This document shows positions 1-9,300 of a stretch of 21,713 nucleotides of DNA, one piece after another; the first letter of the stretch is position 1, and every line of letters starts with the position of its first letter. Below the pieces are notes generated by a model. The model searched no databases, was not told the origin of the DNA, and worked only from the letters and a program-made list of their open reading frames with translations. Source of the stretch: Jaenimonas drosophilae (taxonomy: Eukaryota; Euglenozoa; Kinetoplastea; Trypanosomatida; Trypanosomatidae); assembly GCA_030849065.1 (NCBI GenBank), contig JASAON010001407.1:1-21713 (forward strand). Direction: 5' to 3'. The translations under genes and the position numbers were made by a program.

Positions 1-1586
1 ATCAGTCCGTTGGTCACGTACGTGGACAGCTGTGTGCTTAGTGCAGTGCCAGCAGCTGCGGCAGTGGTGCTGACGCAGTTTACAACAAGGATGCCATTGC
101 CAAAAAGTTGTAGGGCATGGCTCACCTCATCGCACATGGAAGAAACATCGCCACTCCCGGGTATAGTGAATCCAATCAACTGCTGGCGAAGAAATTCTTG
201 AAGAAGCCGTACGTACTGTGGTGAAGAGGTTGAGAAAGGGTACATGCTCCCACACAAAGTCAGGCGTTGACGAAACACGAAATTAGGCACAGGTGTGGAG
301 TCATATCCGCTCCCACCGTGCTTAAATGTGGCCATGAAGGCATTCACACCAGCCTGGTTGCAGGTGCATAAAGCGCCTTGTGATTCGGCTACACTGCTGC
401 AACTGTTGCCCGTAGGTCCAAAGGATCCGATGAACAGGTCAGACACCAAGAAGCTGGATTGTGCTGCCACAAAGTTTCCAAAGAATGTTTGTCGGTCTGT
501 CAACGCAGGTCCACAGTACATGCTGATTGCGTTCAACATGGCAGTCCCAAACACCCATCCAGTCATGATGAAGTCATGTTCCCATACAGCCAAAGCAGCG
601 TAGGAAGATGTATGGTCAACTGCATCAAGAAAACTCTGCGTCACCTGATACTCAGTGGAGGATGAGCCAGGAGTAGGCGTGACGTAGAATTGATTCTCAG
701 GCAGGAGACCAGAGCCTATAGCAGGAACTGTAGTGCCAAATGTGGAGCTGAATGGGGAATACATGAGCGAGAACATGTCGTAAGTGAATCCAAGGGATGT
801 GTTCGTAGCGCCAAGTGTTTTGTCCGTGAGTATGTTGGTTGCCCACGTCACCGAGTCCGCATAGTACCGATTATCACTATTCGATGCAGTTTGGGCAATC
901 AAGTACATAAGTTGCGGTTTCGTCGCCACTCCGATTGAGTAGTCGCTGGCCGAGGTCACACGAGTCACGGATATGCCAACCGCTGTTAGAGCATTGTTCA
1001 GTACCCAGTACGCCTGATCACCAATGCCGTTGCTACTTCCTGTTTTAGGTTGGCTGAGTGTAACGACAAGTTGCTTCAGTGGGAAGTGCGGTTGGGAAGC
1101 AAAAAAGGATATCAAACCTGCTGCCTGAGTAGCTTCTGACGGGATGGTCCACATTACAAAAGATAGGTAGTTGGTCGCAAATTGGTCAGCAGTAAAGAAC
1201 TGTGCGTAAGGTGCAAACACCATCAAGTCGGAATTGGAGGGTAAGCTGACCATCAAGCTTGACATCAGGACGGGTCCGATTTGTCCAAAGATGGTCATTG
1301 CGTTGGTGTTTTTGCTGATGGAGCTGTACTTCGAGACAATGTTTCCACCAAAGAATGCAGTTGCCAAGAAGGACAGAAGGTCATTGCTTGATTGCTCTGC
1401 TGCCCAACGCAAGCCTATTGCGTACGATGACACCGCTGGGTTCACACTGGACTCGTAAAAGGAATCCATGATTGATGGAACAAACATTGTGGTTACAGCC
1501 ATACTGAGTGTTGCTGTGGACGCCACCAGAACGCACAACACCACCACCACCCGCCACCACAGTGTGGACATCAAAGCCGAAGTCAT
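1..1586 (-). CDS. Receptor-type adenylate cyclase-like surface protein, N-terminal ectodomain (3' end outside the window)
   Basis: An uninterrupted frame of 528 codons runs from ATG at 1586 to the left edge with no stop. An in-frame TAA lies eight codons upstream, so the ATG is the first possible start. The protein opens with a signal peptide (a hydrophobic VVVVLCVLVAS run around residues 13-23, then A-rich), followed by an extracellular domain resembling a type-1 periplasmic-binding-protein (Venus flytrap) fold. Around residues 340-420 it carries GW(V/I)xG, then LFIGSFG, then QGALCTCNQAGVNAFM. The pattern QGxxCxCNQxGxxxxM is, as I remember it, typical of trypanosomatid receptor adenylate cyclases (ESAG4-like). 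The second flytrap lobe, transmembrane helix and cytosolic cyclase domain would lie left of the window, so cyclase activity is inferred. An acceptor-like TTCTAG ends at 1653. It could instead be a surface receptor of the same fold without a cyclase domain. Confidence 0.72.
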   Translation of the reverse strand, partial: MTSALMSTLWWRVVVVLCVLVASTATLSMAVTTMFVPSIMDSFYESSVNPAVSSYAIGLRWAAEQSSNDLLSFLATAFFGGNIVSKYSSISKNTNAMTIFGQIGPVLMSSLMVSLPSNSDLMVFAPYAQFFTADQFATNYLSFVMWTIPSEATQAAGLISFFASQPHFPLKQLVVTLSQPKTGSSNGIGDQAYWVLNNALTAVGISVTRVTSASDYSIGVATKPQLMYLIAQTASNSDNRYYADSVTWATNILTDKTLGATNTSLGFTYDMFSLMYSPFSSTFGTTVPAIGSGLLPENQFYVTPTPGSSSTEYQVTQSFLDAVDHTSSYAALAVWEHDFIMTGWVFGTAMLNAISMYCGPALTDRQTFFGNFVAAQSSFLVSDLFIGSFGPTGNSCSSVAESQGALCTCNQAGVNAFMATFKHGGSGYDSTPVPNFVFRQRLTLCGSMYPFSTSSPQYVRLLQEFLRQQLIGFTIPGSGDVSSMCDEVSHALQLFGNGILVVNCVSTTAAAAGTALSTQLSTYVTNGL

Positions 1587-1652
1587 CGTGAATGAAATGT
1601 TTCCAGATTATATGATTATATACACAAAGGCCTTCCTTTAAGCAAATGTGTT

Positions 1653-1685
1653 CTAGAAGCAAAACAACCAACCATGAACAAAAGA
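1653..1685 (-). promoter_or_regulatory. Predicted spliced-leader acceptor for the receptor gene
   Basis: In the minus-strand sense direction a T-rich run (TTGGTTGTTTTGCTTC) ends in TAG at 1653, leaving a 66-nt leader to the ATG at 1586. No AG-tract candidate closer to the ATG is as good. Assigned by pattern only. Confidence 0.45.
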
Positions 1686-2400
1686 TTTGTGATGAAGAAA
1701 TGAAACCAGCATGAGCAGTTATCGTTAATGTGAAGTGAAATGTGCCACCAAGAATAAACGTACAATCATTGTTTAGATAAAATTGCGTCTGGATGCTGAA
1801 CCAATCCCATCTCACATAAGTCATCTCCTCACACGAAGTAAATCATTATTCTACAAGCTACGATCTTCCAGGTGAGTACCTTCCGATGTCAGTCATCTGC
1901 CTGTAGAACGGTGGAATTGGTCACCAGCAGCCTCAGCTGTAGTTCATCAATAAATTGCAAATGAGCTCATCGCTCAAGAAAAAATAATAACGAGCGAGCG
2001 AAGGATAGGATAGGATGGCAGCCAAGGAGAACAGATCAGTGCGCAATCTGCGCAGCCCAGTACATAGAGAAAGTACTCAGAGAAAACGTCACCACCACAA
2101 CATCATCACGTTCAAGGAACAAGGAAGAACAACACTCTTATAGCGCCAGAACCAAAAAGGCAAGTAGTGTGTGAGAAAGTTAGAACAAAAGTGCTGCCAT
2201 TTTCACAAAAAAACATATTGGCCTATTCATGTCCTTCAATCCAAAAAAAAAAACGCGTGATGTCAGAAATATATTGACGCACAACTGGAGCGACAGCATG
2301 TATAAATTTAGGAAGGAGAGTTAAGCACTGGAAGACGACACATGTGGCCAACGCAAATGATGCCGCAGAGAGAAGAGGAGACATGTGAAATCTGCTACAA

Positions 2401-2422
2401 TTAATACTATATTAATACTATA
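2401..2422. repeat. 11-bp perfect tandem duplication
   Basis: TTAATACTATA occurs twice back to back. It is AT-rich and lies in noncoding DNA. Probably slippage; no function is evident. Confidence 0.9.
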
Positions 2423-2496
2423 CAGGAAATAAACAGAAAAATTGAACAGCAACACTCCTGTACTTGTCACGTCAAACTGAATATATTGAGGTGGCA

Positions 2497-2700
2497 ATGG
2501 CATGCGTTATTCCCACAGCGTCTTCTCAGGAACCTGTGGTGGTTCGCACGCCTCTACCAGACCTTTCGGTACTTGAGTTCTTAGCTCGTGATGGTGCCTC
2601 GGTCAGTGCCCACATTGGACCTGACTACAGATGCTTCCAACTGACTGTTATGAAGCAACCCCCGTGTATCACCATGCAGCACATGCTGGCCGAACTGTAA
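2497..2700 (+). other. Short plus-strand open frame of unknown status (67 codons)
   Basis: ATG at 2497 opens a 67-residue frame ending in TAA at 2698-2700. The peptide is mixed in composition (for example PLPDLSVLEFLARDG) and not a low-complexity shadow, and no minus-strand gene overlaps it. It runs against the direction of every other gene, has no recognisable domain and no clear acceptor upstream. It may be a decayed gene fragment or chance. I do not recognise it. Confidence 0.18.
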
Positions 2701-2915
2701 TGTGGACGGCTTCGTCACTGTTGTGTGATCACAAGACACAAATCAGTAGATTGTGGATTGATGGTACCTAGTGGCTTGAAGTAAGGGTCTGTGTGCAAGT
2801 AGACTGGTGCAAGTAGTAGCGACTCTGGAACGCACGGAGTTACTGTGGTTGGGAATATATAGATGCAACGTTAGACATAGTGAGGGCCGATGTGTGGATC
2901 GAGTCCCCGTGGTGT

Positions 2916-3173
2916 TCATGAATCATGGAATAGGCTAGGCACAAAATAGTCATGATGTGCGTTACTGGGGTTGCCATACGGAGCAATCACGGTTTTACAC
3001 TTGATGGGAGGCTTGAACGGAGAATCTTCAGTAATGGGAAGGCTGTGTGATAGATCGGGTGCTAATGCTGGCCTTACAGCAGGGAGAAGAACGAGAGATG
3101 GAGCACAGTATGAAACGAGTACAAAACTAGAGTTGTACGGTACAGTGTTCAAAGGAGTGATGACGCTGTACAT
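2916..3173 (-). other. Short minus-strand open frame of unknown status (about 85 codons)
   Basis: The first ATG of the frame is at 3173. The open frame reaches back only seven codons further, to a TAG at 3195-3197. The peptide has a hydrophobic first half (SFVLVSYCAPSLVLLPAV) and a hydrophilic tail. It is in the transcription direction of the unit but has no strong pyrimidine tract directly upstream and no recognisable domain. It could be a relic or chance. Confidence 0.15.
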
Positions 3174-3388
3174 CAGCAAACAGGTTTCATTCGTCTAGAG
3201 TATCTCATCAACCATAGTCGAACTTTTTGAAGAAATGGTGGGGCAAAGGAAAAGGGTTCAAATGGCGGCGGAAATCTTCAAAGTGTGCAGCCTCTGCTTG
3301 CGGGCCCCCTCGGTAAGTGCTGCTCTTCCCGTACTCACAGACACATCATAGGATTGCATGTTTGGGTATTGTAGGGCCTTGCTGCAGC

Positions 3389-3414
3389 TGTGTGTGCGTG
3401 TGTGTGTGTGTGTG
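3389..3414. repeat. (TG)n microsatellite
   Basis: TG dinucleotide run with one CG interruption, in the 2.8-kb intergenic region. Similar TG/CA tracts recur in most spacers of the window. Confidence 0.9.
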
Positions 3415-3594
3415 GTGCGTGCACGCTCACTCAACATTCACGCGATTTTTCGAATTGGTTGTTTGTCAGCACATGATTGCTTTGCGAGCGACGCACACCC
3501 AACAATAGAGGGGAAACATGAAAAAGAATCAGCATCAAAAATGAAAAGTGCGAAAACAAAAAAGAAAAAAGATCAAAATAGAAGATATATTTGC

Positions 3595-3609
3595 ATATAT
3601 ATATATATA
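3595..3609. repeat. (AT)n microsatellite
   Basis: Uninterrupted AT alternation of 15 nt, flanked by A-rich DNA. No associated gene. Confidence 0.9.
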
Positions 3610-4465
3610 CAGTACGTAATATACGTCATTCTGTTCCATCTGTGTTTCAAGACGAGAGCAGGTACGATGGAGTACTCCTCAGACGAGGGCAGGCGTGTGA
3701 GGCTATCATGGCGCCAGAAGTAGATCAGTGCCCACCTCAACACCCGCCTTGTTGTGGAGGTCTTTGTCTGAAAATGCCCCCATCCCATAATGGTCCTCAC
3801 TGATAGCGGCGTGGTGGTAGTGTGGCAGCCACCTTACACAACCTTCTTCGGTCATCAAAGACGAGTCAGGCACGTGAAGGCAATAGAGGGCGGAGATGAG
3901 ATGTAGAGATCAAGAAGGGTGCGACAAAACAGAACAAGCTAGGCATAAAGAACAAATCAAGAAAATGAATGAGACAGCATAGAGGAGTGGGCCGAGGATC
4001 CATAGGATTCTGTTCTTTTATATAAATGTATATCCTTGAGTTCTTCGTTCACCACACTTCATCGCTCATTTTTTTTCTCCAGTTGTTGGTGTACGTGGGG
4101 GGGCATCTCGCCTCTGTTTTCAACATCTTGAAATTGGTGAGCGACAATTTTCATCAACCCAGTTAGGTGTGCACCAACAACACCATGATTGACTCAAAAC
4201 AACAACAACAAGAAATTCCAAAAAAAAAACAGAAGAAGCTACAACACACAGCGGAAATAGCGACGTCCAAAACGATGAGCAGCACACAGATGGACGGTCT
4301 GCTGCACCGCATGCCGTGCCACCATCGACGTTTCGAACCAACCTGTCGCACTACCCTCCACAAAAGGGGAGAGAACTGCAACAACGACCACAAACAAACA
4401 AAAAAAAACAAGAAAAAACAAGCACGTTCAAGAGTTTGCGCACGTTCCCGTCCACAGTGAGTCAG

Positions 4466-5902
4466 CTATGCGAAGACACCGTAGATGGAGGCTCCGGTTC
4501 CGAACACCACTGCGATGACGCCGGTGATGAGGAGAAAGTAGGTCGTGCCCCACTCCATCACTCCGACGTTCTTGCGATTCCATCTTCCTGTGTACATGAT
4601 CATCAGTGCAGGGAAGATGAACCCAAGGAAACCGCCACACAGTGAGCCAACAAGACCCAATACCACGGTGATGTTGGGAACCATCAAGCCAACGATGAGC
4701 GTCACCAGTGAGAGAATGCCACAGAAGACGGCGTTCTTCCACCATGGCATCTTGTACACGTCCCAGTGAAGGAAGTGGTAGATGCCATCACGCATTGGAA
4801 GTTGGTGAAGTGCAAACGCAACACAAATCTTGATGACGATGCCAAAGTAGGCTGGCCAGAACTCATGCGCCTCACGAGGTTGATACATGAGTAAGATGGA
4901 GGACTCCACCGTGGAACCAAAGCGGGCGTAGCCAAAGAGACCGGCCATGATGTACAAGATGCCACAGCCACCGAGTGAGACGGTGCTGTTGCGCACCATA
5001 CGCATGGGTGACGGCTTGTCCATCTCAAAGTACACTTCAAAGGCGTTGATCTGAACGAGGCAGGCAAAGATGATCGTGCCGAGACCCTCAATGGCGGTGT
5101 TGCCCGTGTTGAAGAACTTGATGTCGTCTCTCCAACCATGCTCATGCATGTAGTCGCAGCTGTTGATGACAATGCAGAAGACGAAGAAGATGACAAAGGT
5201 CACGCCAGCCATCGAAACGTAGCGGAGTGAGTCAATGTTCTTGGGCAGACAGAGCGGAAGGATGCAGCAGAGCCAAATGAGGGAGGTGATGAGCCGGTTA
5301 CCTGTCTTGGTCTGAAGGAAGGAGGGCACCGAGGGGTCGTCAAAGATTGGGGTGAGCAAATCGCCAATAGAAACAATGTAGCTCACGCCACCACCAAAAC
5401 AGAAGCCGCACATGAGCAGCGCCACGGCGTAGTCAGGACCTCGGCCAAGAAGCTTCCGCGCAACATCCTCGTAGGTACGAAGTTTGGTGGCATCTGCGCA
5501 CCGAGCAAGCAGCCACAGTGAGAAGATTGTAAGGATATCCACGACAATCAGAATGAGGAGCGAGCTCACGAGACCCATGTTGCTGAAGGCAGCTGGCAGA
5601 CCCAGAATACCGGCACCAAGCGTTGAGCTTCCCAATGTGAAGGAGCTCGCAATGAGGCCTCCAGGGGGTACAATCTTCGAGTATAGATTGCGGAAGCAGG
5701 AGCGGGGCTTGTGTTGGGGCTGATAGTGGCTCTCTTCATCATCATCCAGTTCAATGGGCACCACATCAAGTCCTTTACTTACATCTTCGTCGGGGGTATC
5801 ATCATGTTGAGCTGCGGAATCGGGAACGACAAGGAACTCCCGGTGGTCAGAGGAGAAGACAGTCTCGTCATCGTCCTTCGGTGGTGGCACGTGAACGGGC
5901 AT
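4466..5902 (-). CDS. Amino acid transporter, AAAP/AAT family (478 aa)
   Basis: A polytopic carrier of the amino acid/auxin permease family (Pfam Aa_trans type), expected to move amino acids across the plasma or an organelle membrane. Residues 1-75 are a hydrophilic, Asp-rich cytosolic tail. The first membrane segment holds GSSTLGAGILGLPAAFSNMG (91-110), the family signature around the unwound helix. About ten more hydrophobic segments follow at roughly 112-134, 158-180, 203-219, 229-249, 271-287, 306-325, 350-366, 391-410, 413-437 and 452-475. The frame stays open to an ATG at 6091, but the extra 63 residues read through a pyrimidine tract, a probable splice acceptor at 5954 and a CA repeat. 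The ATG at 5902 is therefore preferred, and it gives a normal family length. Substrate cannot be told from sequence. Family call secure, start likely. Confidence 0.93.
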   Translation of the reverse strand: MPVHVPPPKDDDETVFSSDHREFLVVPDSAAQHDDTPDEDVSKGLDVVPIELDDDEESHYQPQHKPRSCFRNLYSKIVPPGGLIASSFTLGSSTLGAGILGLPAAFSNMGLVSSLLILIVVDILTIFSLWLLARCADATKLRTYEDVARKLLGRGPDYAVALLMCGFCFGGGVSYIVSIGDLLTPIFDDPSVPSFLQTKTGNRLITSLIWLCCILPLCLPKNIDSLRYVSMAGVTFVIFFVFCIVINSCDYMHEHGWRDDIKFFNTGNTAIEGLGTIIFACLVQINAFEVYFEMDKPSPMRMVRNSTVSLGGCGILYIMAGLFGYARFGSTVESSILLMYQPREAHEFWPAYFGIVIKICVAFALHQLPMRDGIYHFLHWDVYKMPWWKNAVFCGILSLVTLIVGLMVPNITVVLGLVGSLCGGFLGFIFPALMIMYTGRWNRKNVGVMEWGTTYFLLITGVIAVVFGTGASIYGVFA

Positions 5903-5953
5903 TGGACAACGTGTGTGCGTGTGCGTGTGTATAAAGTGTAAAGTGCAGAAGTG

Positions 5954-5981
5954 CTGGTTCGCCAGGAAGGAGAAAATGGAG
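5954..5981 (-). promoter_or_regulatory. Predicted spliced-leader acceptor for the amino acid transporter
   Basis: In sense orientation CATTTTCTCCTTCC is followed by TGGCGAACCAG. The AG ends at 5954 and leaves a 51-nt leader rich in CACACA before the ATG at 5902. This places the longer in-frame ATG at 6091 upstream of the mature mRNA. Confidence 0.55.
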
Positions 5982-6399
5982 GGTAGTCCTACTGAAAGAT
6001 GTATGAGCGTGCGGGGTCGTGACAAAGAAGTGTATGGAAGCTCGTAACGAGGGTTGAAAACGAAGTGTCGCTGACAAGGTTCTACATACAACCAAACAGT
6101 GGATAGATGGAGGAGAGGAACAGCACATGGGAGTGACGTGTAGCATACGTAGTGTCAGGGACAGAGTCATACATTGCCGATGTTGGATGTCGTCGTGATG
6201 TGTGCACGACCATCTGCGTACAGGCAGCGGAGGGAGGGAGGGTGAAGCTCGGAATGGGGGTACGGGCGCTCCTTCGTTATAGCGATAAATCGAGAAGATG
6301 ATGAACCACACCCCCTAGAAAAAAAAAACAGAGTACTGGAAGTGTACCGGATAGGGGAGACTACCCATTCACACACACACACACGTGCAGGTGTACTGC
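5982..6399. other. Intergenic spacer, VPS13-like stop to transporter acceptor
   Basis: Holds the 3' UTR of the VPS13-like gene, a 15-nt (CA)n run at 6370-6384 and a poly-A run near 6318 (poly-T in sense). No open frame here has a recognisable domain; the longest minus-strand ones are low-complexity Ser/Pro/His frames. Confidence 0.6.
6370..6384. repeat. (CA)n microsatellite in the VPS13-like 3' UTR
   Basis: Alternating CA, 15 nt, beginning 16 nt past the VPS13-like stop codon in transcription sense, where it reads (TG)n. Confidence 0.9.
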
Positions 6400-9300
6400 C
6401 TACAGCAGCGTGGCTCCGTGTGAGGTGTTCTCGCTCTCAGGTGAACGAAATATGACAGAGGAGATGGTAGTTCGAAGACGATCAAGCATCGACGCGTTCT
6501 TCTTGAAGAGGCCCACACTGGCAATGGCTCTGGGAAGTTGCTTCAGCACCTCCATTGTACATTGCTGTCGCAGCACAAGAAGGCAATCGTTGAGTGAAGC
6601 AAAGGTCAGCTTGGAGCTCTGGACGCTTGGCAAGCGAATCGCCGCATGGTGGAGAGATGGCACCAGTGCCAGCACCGCGATGCTGTGCATCACGTAGTCC
6701 GCCGGTGGTGATACCGAACGATCCCAGCTGAGCTCCAAAACCACCTCCGATACGCTCACCCCATCGATGCTCAGCCGGAGCTGCTCTGGCGGTGGCGTGG
6801 GCCGGTGGTAGAGCGTACTAGCCCTTTGCGTAGGGTCGTAACAAGGCACTGTGGCGAGTCCCACAGTGGCCTGCTTCAGTGTCTGTTGCAGTTGGTACAG
6901 GAAGACGTCCGAAACGGTGATGGTCATGGGATGTACACTCACTTGGAGTGCTCGGATAGAGAGTCGGTGTGGAGTGATGGCCACATCTCGCAGAGAAACA
7001 TCTACCCCCATCGGCTCCAGGACAAAGTGCTGATGATCTTTGTACGTTGTACTGACGTGGAGGCCAACGAGGTTGGCCTGTGCAGACAGCCGTTGGTAGG
7101 ATTCACCCCAGAGGGAGATGGACTGTACGACAAGCTGCACGTAGGAATTTTGGGCTAAGGACAGCTGAAGCTGAAGCCTTCCCATGTGGAGGTTGGCGCT
7201 GAGGCCCAACTTGTTCGCCCGAAGCCGCGCCATTATGCGCAGGGCTCCGTCATTGAGGGTGCTGGATGAGCACAGCACAAGCGTTCGCTCGCCAACATCA
7301 CCTACGGTATAAACCACCAAGTCCGGCTCAAGCTCCTTGGCTGCATCGATGCAGGCATCGCTATGATCCAGTTTGTGTGTGAGACCGTCGGCCACCCGAC
7401 GCAGCAACACAGCCTGGCCCTTTGGCGGGGCCTCTGCGGTGGCATAGGTGCGTAGTTCCAAGGGGCCCAGTCCATCAAAGGCCGTGGGGCTCAGATTGAT
7501 CACACGAAGAAAGGGGCTGCATGGAGCACTAATGTGCATGAAGGCAGATGCGTGGGCGTGTGGCTTCGTCACAGTGATACGCACGTGGTAGCGGTCCAGC
7601 CTCAAGACGGCGCTCCAGTGTGCACCCACGGAGAGGTCCAACAGGGTGGGCGGTTGGATGGAGCTAGTGGTTCCTTCCAAAGAGAGGGCAACGTAGTCCG
7701 ATGCGCCGTACTTGGCCAAGGTATGATAGCCAGTGGTGCTGTGTGGTGCCAACTGTAGAAGGTGGGCAAATGATGGCTCCCGCTCATCTTTGGACAGCTT
7801 CTCTGATCGTACGACGGTATGGCGAAGATGGAGGGACAACGGACCTTCGTTGATGATGAAGAGCGGTGGCAGGAGCTCCACAAGAAGGTTTGGCGCAGCA
7901 ATGGGTCGAAGCAACACAAAGAAGGCGTGGCTTGCCACTGCCTCCGTCGTGGAAGCCACACCACACACAACCGTTGCACCGGCAAAACCTCGCTCCAGTT
8001 CAAAGACTTCACAGTCTTCCGTTTCACACGTCTTCAGTTGTAGTGTCGTATCCATCGGCACGTAGGCTGACTTCATGGGTGCTATGCCGTCCTCCTCACG
8101 TTGGGTGCCCACCACATCTCCAGACTCGGAGATGATGTACAGCGCATCACGACATTGATTCACCACGCGTGCGAGGTGGCTGGGGGCCAAGGTGCATTGG
8201 CGGGTACGTTGGCCCTCTGGGGTGGTGAGCACAGCGTTGAGCTCAATGAAGTAGCGCTTCGGGTGGAGCTCGTGGCCTAGAACCACGCTGCCCTCCTCCC
8301 CAAGCAGCAGCTCACGTACGCTACTTTTGTCTTGAGACAGGAAGGTGCCAGCGTCGGTTTCCATGGATAAGGTACACTCAAATGGTTCGGCGTCACTGAG
8401 CTGATACACATGCACGGAGGTGTGCGGCAGCATCTCTACAATGGCGCGGTGCGACTGGCGTTCATCTACAATGGCCACCTTCAACGGGCAGCTCGTGTCG
8501 TTGCGAAGGATTGGAAACGCGGGGCTCAGGAAGCACATCACCACCTCCCCTTGTAAGCGCTCCATGCAGAGACGAATGTAGTAGCGGGAGCCATTCACCT
8601 CTGACACACACTCCAAGTTGTGCTCCACTCGTGTGGTGTTGCTGCCCTCTGTTGCGAGTCGTTCCATCACATGTTGTGGGCTTTCATCACCCTTGAAGAG
8701 CGCTTCACGGAGTGTACGCCCGCTTCCGCCGGAGATTCCCGTGAGGGAGATGCCAACATTCGGTTGCTGCAACATGCCATGGGGAACGCAACCAACGCTG
8801 TGGCGGGGAATCATCACATCCTCGCACTGTGTACCACGCAGCAGGACATCAAAGTCAGTGTCGTTGCGGAGCTGAAAGAGCGTTCGCACCACCCAGTGCT
8901 GCACACAGTGCGGGTTTAGTGTGGTTAGAAGGTGGAGCCACTGACCATCACGTGCGGCAAGAAGATAGGAACTCGCCGCCATTGCCTCCTCCACGCCGTA
9001 GAGCGCCTCTGGGATTGAGATGGTCTTCGTTTGCTCCACCGGTGACTGCTGAATCGATGCCACGCACAACACGGCACTCACAGGGAGCTCACGCAAGGAG
9101 AGATCCTCCATCGCACCCACATCAATCAGAGTACCTTGCGGTCCTCGTACCACCAATAAACACCCACTTTCATTCGTGATGCGCACAGGCGCGCGATCTT
9201 CTTCGCGAGGCTCGGCAGACATCATCCGCGCAAGCCCCGCAAACAGTCGCAAGTGATGCGCTGAAACTGAGATGGAGCCTTCAGAGACGTTGAGGTGCAC

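Larger units (their letters stand above)
1687..4465. other. 2.8-kb intergenic region without a convincing gene
   Basis: This gap between the transporter stop and the receptor gene is about five times longer than the other spacers. It holds the transporter 3' UTR, A-rich and T-rich runs, an 11-bp tandem duplication (2401-2422), a (TG)n tract (3389-3414), an (AT)n tract (3595-3609), and CAA/A-rich DNA at 4195-4235 and 4375-4425. Two short open frames on opposite strands (2497-2700 plus, 2916-3173 minus) are the only coding-like stretches and match nothing I recognise. No tRNA or other structured RNA is evident. Confidence 0.6.

Noticed and set aside
2888..2915. GGATCGAGTCCC, like a tRNA T-loop
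   Set aside because: The putative stem does not pair and no cloverleaf can be built around it.
4310..4345. GGTTCGAAAC on the minus strand, like a tRNA T-arm
   Set aside because: The flanking bases do not form a 5-bp T stem and no acceptor or anticodon stem is found.
4167..4460. Plus-strand Lys/Gln-rich open frame
   Set aside because: Low-complexity translation of CAA and poly-A DNA in the transporter 3' UTR.
4466..6091. 541-residue version of the transporter starting at 6091
   Set aside because: The extra 63 residues read through a pyrimidine tract, a splice acceptor and a CA repeat (FIHTHTHT), so they are most likely untranslated.
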